The notes under the pieces: generated by a model | Databases searched by the model: none | What the model saw: the letters and a program-made list of their open reading frames with translations, nothing else | What the model was told of the DNA's origin: nothing | Made by a program: the position numbers and the translations under genes | In this document: positions 61,138-64,000 of the stretch, one piece after another | Layout: each line of letters opens with the position of its first letter | Numbering within the stretch: the stretch's first letter is position 1 | Assembly (NCBI RefSeq): GCF_000931465.1 | Contig: NZ_CP010892.1 | Location: 4,611,388 to 4,675,387 of the forward strand | DNA from: Pseudomonas sp. MRSN 12121 | Lineage (GTDB): Bacteria; Pseudomonadota; Gammaproteobacteria; Pseudomonadales; Pseudomonadaceae | Direction: 5' to 3' | Length of the DNA: 64,000 bases

Positions 61138-62846
61138 TCGAAGTCACCGAGGTTTCCATTGCCCAACTGCGGGCCGCGCTCGAATCCGGCCAGACCACCG
61201 CGGTCGAACTGGTCCAGGCTTACCTGGCCCGGATCGACGCCTACGACGGCCCCGATACTCCCACCGCGCTCAATGCCGTCGTCGTGCGCAACCCCGAGGC
61301 GCTCGCCGAGGCCCGGGCCAGCGATGCCCGCCGCGCCCGGGGGGAAACCCTGGGGCCGCTGGACGGCATTCCCTACACCGCCAAGGACAGCTACCTGGTC
61401 AAGGGCCTGACCGCCGCCTCCGGCAGCCCGGCCTTTGCCCACCTGGTCGCCCATCGCGACGCCTTCACCATCGAACGGCTGCGCGCGGCCGGCGCCATCT
61501 GCCTGGGCAAGACCAACATGCCGCCCATGGCCAACGGCGGCATGCAACGCGGAGTCTACGGCCGCGCGGAAAGCCCCTATAACGCCGACTACCTGACCGC
61601 GCCCTTCGCCTCGGGCTCGTCGAACGGCGCGGGCACGGCCACCGCCGCCAGCTTCGCTGCCTTCGGCCTGGCGGAAGAAACCTGGTCCAGCGGTCGCGGC
61701 CCGGCCTCGAACAACGGGCTGTGCGCCTACACGCCGTCGCGCGGGGTGATTTCGGTCCGCGGCAACTGGCCGCTGACCCCGACCATGGACGTGGTGGTGC
61801 CCTACGCCCGGACCATGGCCGACCTGCTGGAAGTGCTCGACGTCGTCGTCGCTGAAGACCCGGACACCCGCGGCGACCTGTGGCGCCTGCAACCCTGGGT
61901 GCCGATCCCCAGCGTGGCCAGCGTACGCCCCGCGTCCTACCCGGCCCTGGCGGCCCCGGCCACGGCCCTGGCCGGCAAGCGTTTCGGCGTGCCGCGCATG
62001 TACATCAACGCCGACCCCGAGGCCGGCACCAGCGAAGCGCCGGGCATCGGCGGCCCGACCGGGCAGCGCATCCATACCCGGCCGTCGGTGATCGACCTGT
62101 GGCAACAGGCCCGCCAGGCACTCGAAGCGGCGGGCGCCGAGGTGCTGGAAGTGGACTTCCCGCTGGTCTCCAATTGCGAAGGCGATCGCCCTGGCGCGCC
62201 GACGGTGTTCAACCGCGGCCTGGTGTCCAAGGAGTTCCTGCACCATGAACTGTGGGACCTGACGGCCTGGGCGTTCGACGACTTCCTGCAGGCCAACGGC
62301 GACCCGCAGCTCAATCGCCTGGTCGACGTCGACGGCCCGCTGATCTTCCCCCACGACCCGGGCACCCTGCCCAACCGCGAGGGCGACCTGGCCGCGGGCA
62401 TGGACGAATACGTGAAGATGGCCGAGCGCGGCATCACCCCCTGGGACCGGATCGAGACCCTGCCCGACGGCCTGCGCGGCCTGGAGAAAACCCGCAAGCT
62501 CGACCTAGAAGACTGGATGGACCGGCTCGGGCTGGACGCGGTGCTCTTCCCCACCGTGGCCGACGTCGGCCCGGCCAACGCCGATGTCGACCCGGCAGCC
62601 GCGGACATCGCCTGGAGCAACGGCGTGTGGGTCGCCAACGGCAACCTCGCGATCCGCCACCTGGGCGTGCCCACGGTCACCGTGCCGATGGGCGTGATGC
62701 CGGACATCGGCATGCCCGTCGGGCTGACGTTCGCCGGCCGCGCCTACGACGACTCGACGCTGTTGCGCCTGGCCGCGGCGTTCGAATCGACCGGCAGCAA
62801 GCGCCTGGTCCCACCGCGCACGCCGGCCTTGAACCCAGGCCGATAA
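61134..62846 (+). CDS. Amidase signature family hydrolase
   Basis: 570 residues. Catalytic Lys84 (GIPYTAKDSY), the cis-Ser in FASGSSNGAGTATA (about 162) and the nucleophile Ser near 186 (ETWSSGRGPAS). Longer than usual with an insert (about 285-345). Signature lineage with allophanate hydrolase/Asp-tRNA amidotransferase-type fold, but this exact substrate is unknown. Closed by a strong terminator. Confidence 0.88.
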   Translation: MIEVTEVSIAQLRAALESGQTTAVELVQAYLARIDAYDGPDTPTALNAVVVRNPEALAEARASDARRARGETLGPLDGIPYTAKDSYLVKGLTAASGSPAFAHLVAHRDAFTIERLRAAGAICLGKTNMPPMANGGMQRGVYGRAESPYNADYLTAPFASGSSNGAGTATAASFAAFGLAEETWSSGRGPASNNGLCAYTPSRGVISVRGNWPLTPTMDVVVPYARTMADLLEVLDVVVAEDPDTRGDLWRLQPWVPIPSVASVRPASYPALAAPATALAGKRFGVPRMYINADPEAGTSEAPGIGGPTGQRIHTRPSVIDLWQQARQALEAAGAEVLEVDFPLVSNCEGDRPGAPTVFNRGLVSKEFLHHELWDLTAWAFDDFLQANGDPQLNRLVDVDGPLIFPHDPGTLPNREGDLAAGMDEYVKMAERGITPWDRIETLPDGLRGLEKTRKLDLEDWMDRLGLDAVLFPTVADVGPANADVDPAAADIAWSNGVWVANGNLAIRHLGVPTVTVPMGVMPDIGMPVGLTFAGRAYDDSTLLRLAAAFESTGSKRLVPPRTPALNPGR

Positions 62847-62863
62847 CGCCGTCAGGGCAAGAA

Positions 62864-62897
62864 AAAAGGGGATGGGCGCCAGCGCCCATCCCCTTTT
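62864..62897. terminator. Bidirectional Rho-independent terminator
   Basis: A 15 bp perfect stem AAAAGGGGATGGGCG/CGCCCATCCCCTTTT with loop CCAG, followed by TTTT, between convergent amidase and trmK. Confidence 0.93.
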
Positions 62898-62924
62898 GTT
62901 TGAGCTGCCATTTGTTTGAGCTGC
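62895..62924. repeat. Two-copy direct repeat next to the terminator
   Basis: TTTGTTTGAGCTGC occurs at 62895-62908 and again at 62911-62924 (16 bp period), partly overlapping the terminator T-run. Confidence 0.85.
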
Positions 62925-62967
62925 GATTGCTCAGCGGCGCGCACAGCGGCTGGGCATAGGGCCGGGC

Positions 62968-63663
62968 TCAGGCCAGCAGTTCGGCGATCCAGCGGGCCTG
63001 CCGGGCCACTTCCTGCCGCGTCGCCTCGGGCACCGCCTGCCGCGCCCGGTCGAACTGGGCCAGGGTCTTGTGTTTCTGGCGCAGCCGGCGCTGCCACTTG
63101 AGCAGGAACGCCGGGCTGCGCGCCTGCAGCTGCAGCGGGCCGAAGTACAGCTCCTCGGCGCTGTAGCTCACAGGGCCCGTGGGCTCGGCGACGATGATTT
63201 CGTAGTCGAAGCGGTTCTCGTGCAGCACTTCCTCGGCAACGATGCGGTAGCCGTGGTCCATCAGCCATTGGCGCAGCGGCTGCTCGCCGCCGTTGGGCTG
63301 CAGGATCAGGCGCTCCTGGCCGCTCAGGCGGGCCTGGCCGCGGTCGAGGATGTCGCGGATGGTCTCGCCGCCCATGCCGCAGAGGCTGATCGCGGTGATC
63401 CCGTCCGCCGGCTCGATGGCCGCCAGGCCGTTGGCCAGGCGCACGCTGATCCGCTGTTCCAGGCCGCTGTCGCGCACGCTGCGCAAGGCGGCGTGGAATG
63501 GCGTGGGCGCCACTTCGCCGGCCACCGCCGCGTCGATGACGCCACGGCGCAGCAGCGCCACCGGCAGGTAGCCGTGGTCCGAGCCGATGTCGGCCAGCCG
63601 CGCACCCGCCGGCACCTGCGCCGCCACGCGCTCCAGGCGCATGGACAATGTCTGTTGGTTCAA
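62968..63663 (-). CDS. trmK: tRNA (adenine(22)-N1)-methyltransferase TrmK
   Basis: 231 residues from a TTG at 63663 (AAGGGGCGGCAG ahead); an ATG at 63642 would trim 7 residues. SAM motif RLADIGSDHGYLPVALL, then CGMGGETIRDIL and ILQPNGGEQPLRQWLMDHGY are typical TrmK. It methylates A22 in certain tRNAs (Ser, Tyr, Gln in Gram-positives). Convergent with the amidase. Confidence 0.87.
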   Translation of the reverse strand: MNQQTLSMRLERVAAQVPAGARLADIGSDHGYLPVALLRRGVIDAAVAGEVAPTPFHAALRSVRDSGLEQRISVRLANGLAAIEPADGITAISLCGMGGETIRDILDRGQARLSGQERLILQPNGGEQPLRQWLMDHGYRIVAEEVLHENRFDYEIIVAEPTGPVSYSAEELYFGPLQLQARSPAFLLKWQRRLRQKHKTLAQFDRARQAVPEATRQEVARQARWIAELLA

Positions 63664-63807
63664 CTGCCGCCCCTTCTCGCTACGAACGTCCGGCACCTGT
63701 GGCCGGCTCGGGGCGCGATTCTGTCGGGCAATGCAGGACATTTCAAATCTATGCGCGCGGCGCCACGGACGGACCGATCGGCGGAGCCGCCCGGGCGCCA
63801 GCGCGAG

Positions 63808-63841
63808 CGACCCGGCGCCCCCCAAAGGAGGTGCCGGGTCG
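63808..63841 (-). terminator. Hairpin between cynS and trmK
   Basis: A 9 bp stem CGACCCGGC/GCCGGGTCG with an inner CCCCC/GGAGG pairing. It lies 15 bp after the cynS stop. No T-run on the minus strand, so termination is inferred. Confidence 0.55.
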
Positions 63842-63856
63842 TTTGCCGGGCGTCGA

Positions 63857-64000
63857 TCAGAACGGCTTGGTGGGCAGGTATTTGCCGTCCAGGGTGATCA
63901 CCGCGCGCGAACCGCCTTCCGGGTCGTCGACTTTCTTCACGTCCAGCTTGAAGTTGATGGCGCTGATGATGCCGTCGCCGAATTTCTCGTGGACCAGCGC
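63857..64000 (-). CDS. cynS: Cyanate hydratase (cyanase), C-terminal part
   Basis: The last 47 codons, ending in the window. The sequence HEKFGDGIISAINFKLDVKK, followed by AVITLDGKYLPTKPF, is the cyanase C-terminal domain, which forms the decamer and active site (cyanate + bicarbonate to ammonia + CO2). The 5' part is beyond the edge. Confidence 0.93.
   Translation of the reverse strand, partial: ALVHEKFGDGIISAINFKLDVKKVDDPEGGSRAVITLDGKYLPTKPF

Overview
The window reads as a chromosomal segment of a Pseudomonas from the fluorescens lineage. The evidence is high-GC coding with a strong G/C third-position bias, many REP/REPIN palindromes of the 'GTAGGAGCGAG..TTGC..GCGAT' type, a DUF3077 gene with its structured leader, and a contiguous ben-cat benzoate/catechol cluster. 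The species cannot be fixed from sequence alone.

Layout. 1-6030: a truncated FGE-like lipoprotein gene, then an alcohol-oxidation cluster (Tat-exported GMC oxidoreductase, Zn alcohol dehydrogenase, divergent AraC regulator, HSL-type esterase). 6723-10773: a three-gene molybdenum hydroxylase (2Fe-2S subunit, Moco subunit, triheme cytochrome c). 10854-12404: a colicin E9-like DNase effector with an Im-type immunity gene. 12624-16577: a chemoreceptor and a Fur-boxed TonB siderophore receptor. 16763-28293: AraC, LysR, SDR, DJ-1, GNAT, CAP, methyltransferase and small accessory genes. 28443-41488: the complete benzoate to beta-ketoadipate enol-lactone pathway (benABCD, benK, benE, benR, catBCA, catR, OprD porin). 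41561-43614: a Tai4-like protein, a DUF6572 protein and a second effector that shares its N-terminal module with the first but ends in a PD-(D/E)XK nuclease. 43844-46138: PH-domain protein, LysR, argC. 46139-50636: an AT-richer island with a group II-like reverse transcriptase (YIDD) convergent with a large SF2 helicase-nuclease, bounded by similar ~30 bp repeats. 50706-64000: DUF3077 with structured leader, BON, VOC, nucleotidyltransferase, DUF2235 lipoprotein, MFS exporter with LysR, an OGG-like protein, a hybrid kinase lacking its ATP-binding G boxes plus divergent LuxR regulator, tRNA-Gln, amidase, TrmK and the end of cynS.

How genes work together. BenK, BenE and the porin import benzoate, BenABC dioxygenate it, BenD makes catechol, and CatA, CatB and CatC take it to the enol-lactone. 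Two perfect TGCA-N6-GGNTA repeats with a 6 bp spacer sit upstream of benA and again upstream of the porin, which places the porin under BenR. A perfect ATAC-N7-GTAT palindrome lies between catB and catR.

The least explained parts are the RT/helicase-nuclease island, the two effector-immunity cassettes with a common N-terminal module, the kinase with a deleted ATPase core, an SDR lacking its catalytic tyrosine, and the folded leader of the DUF3077 gene.
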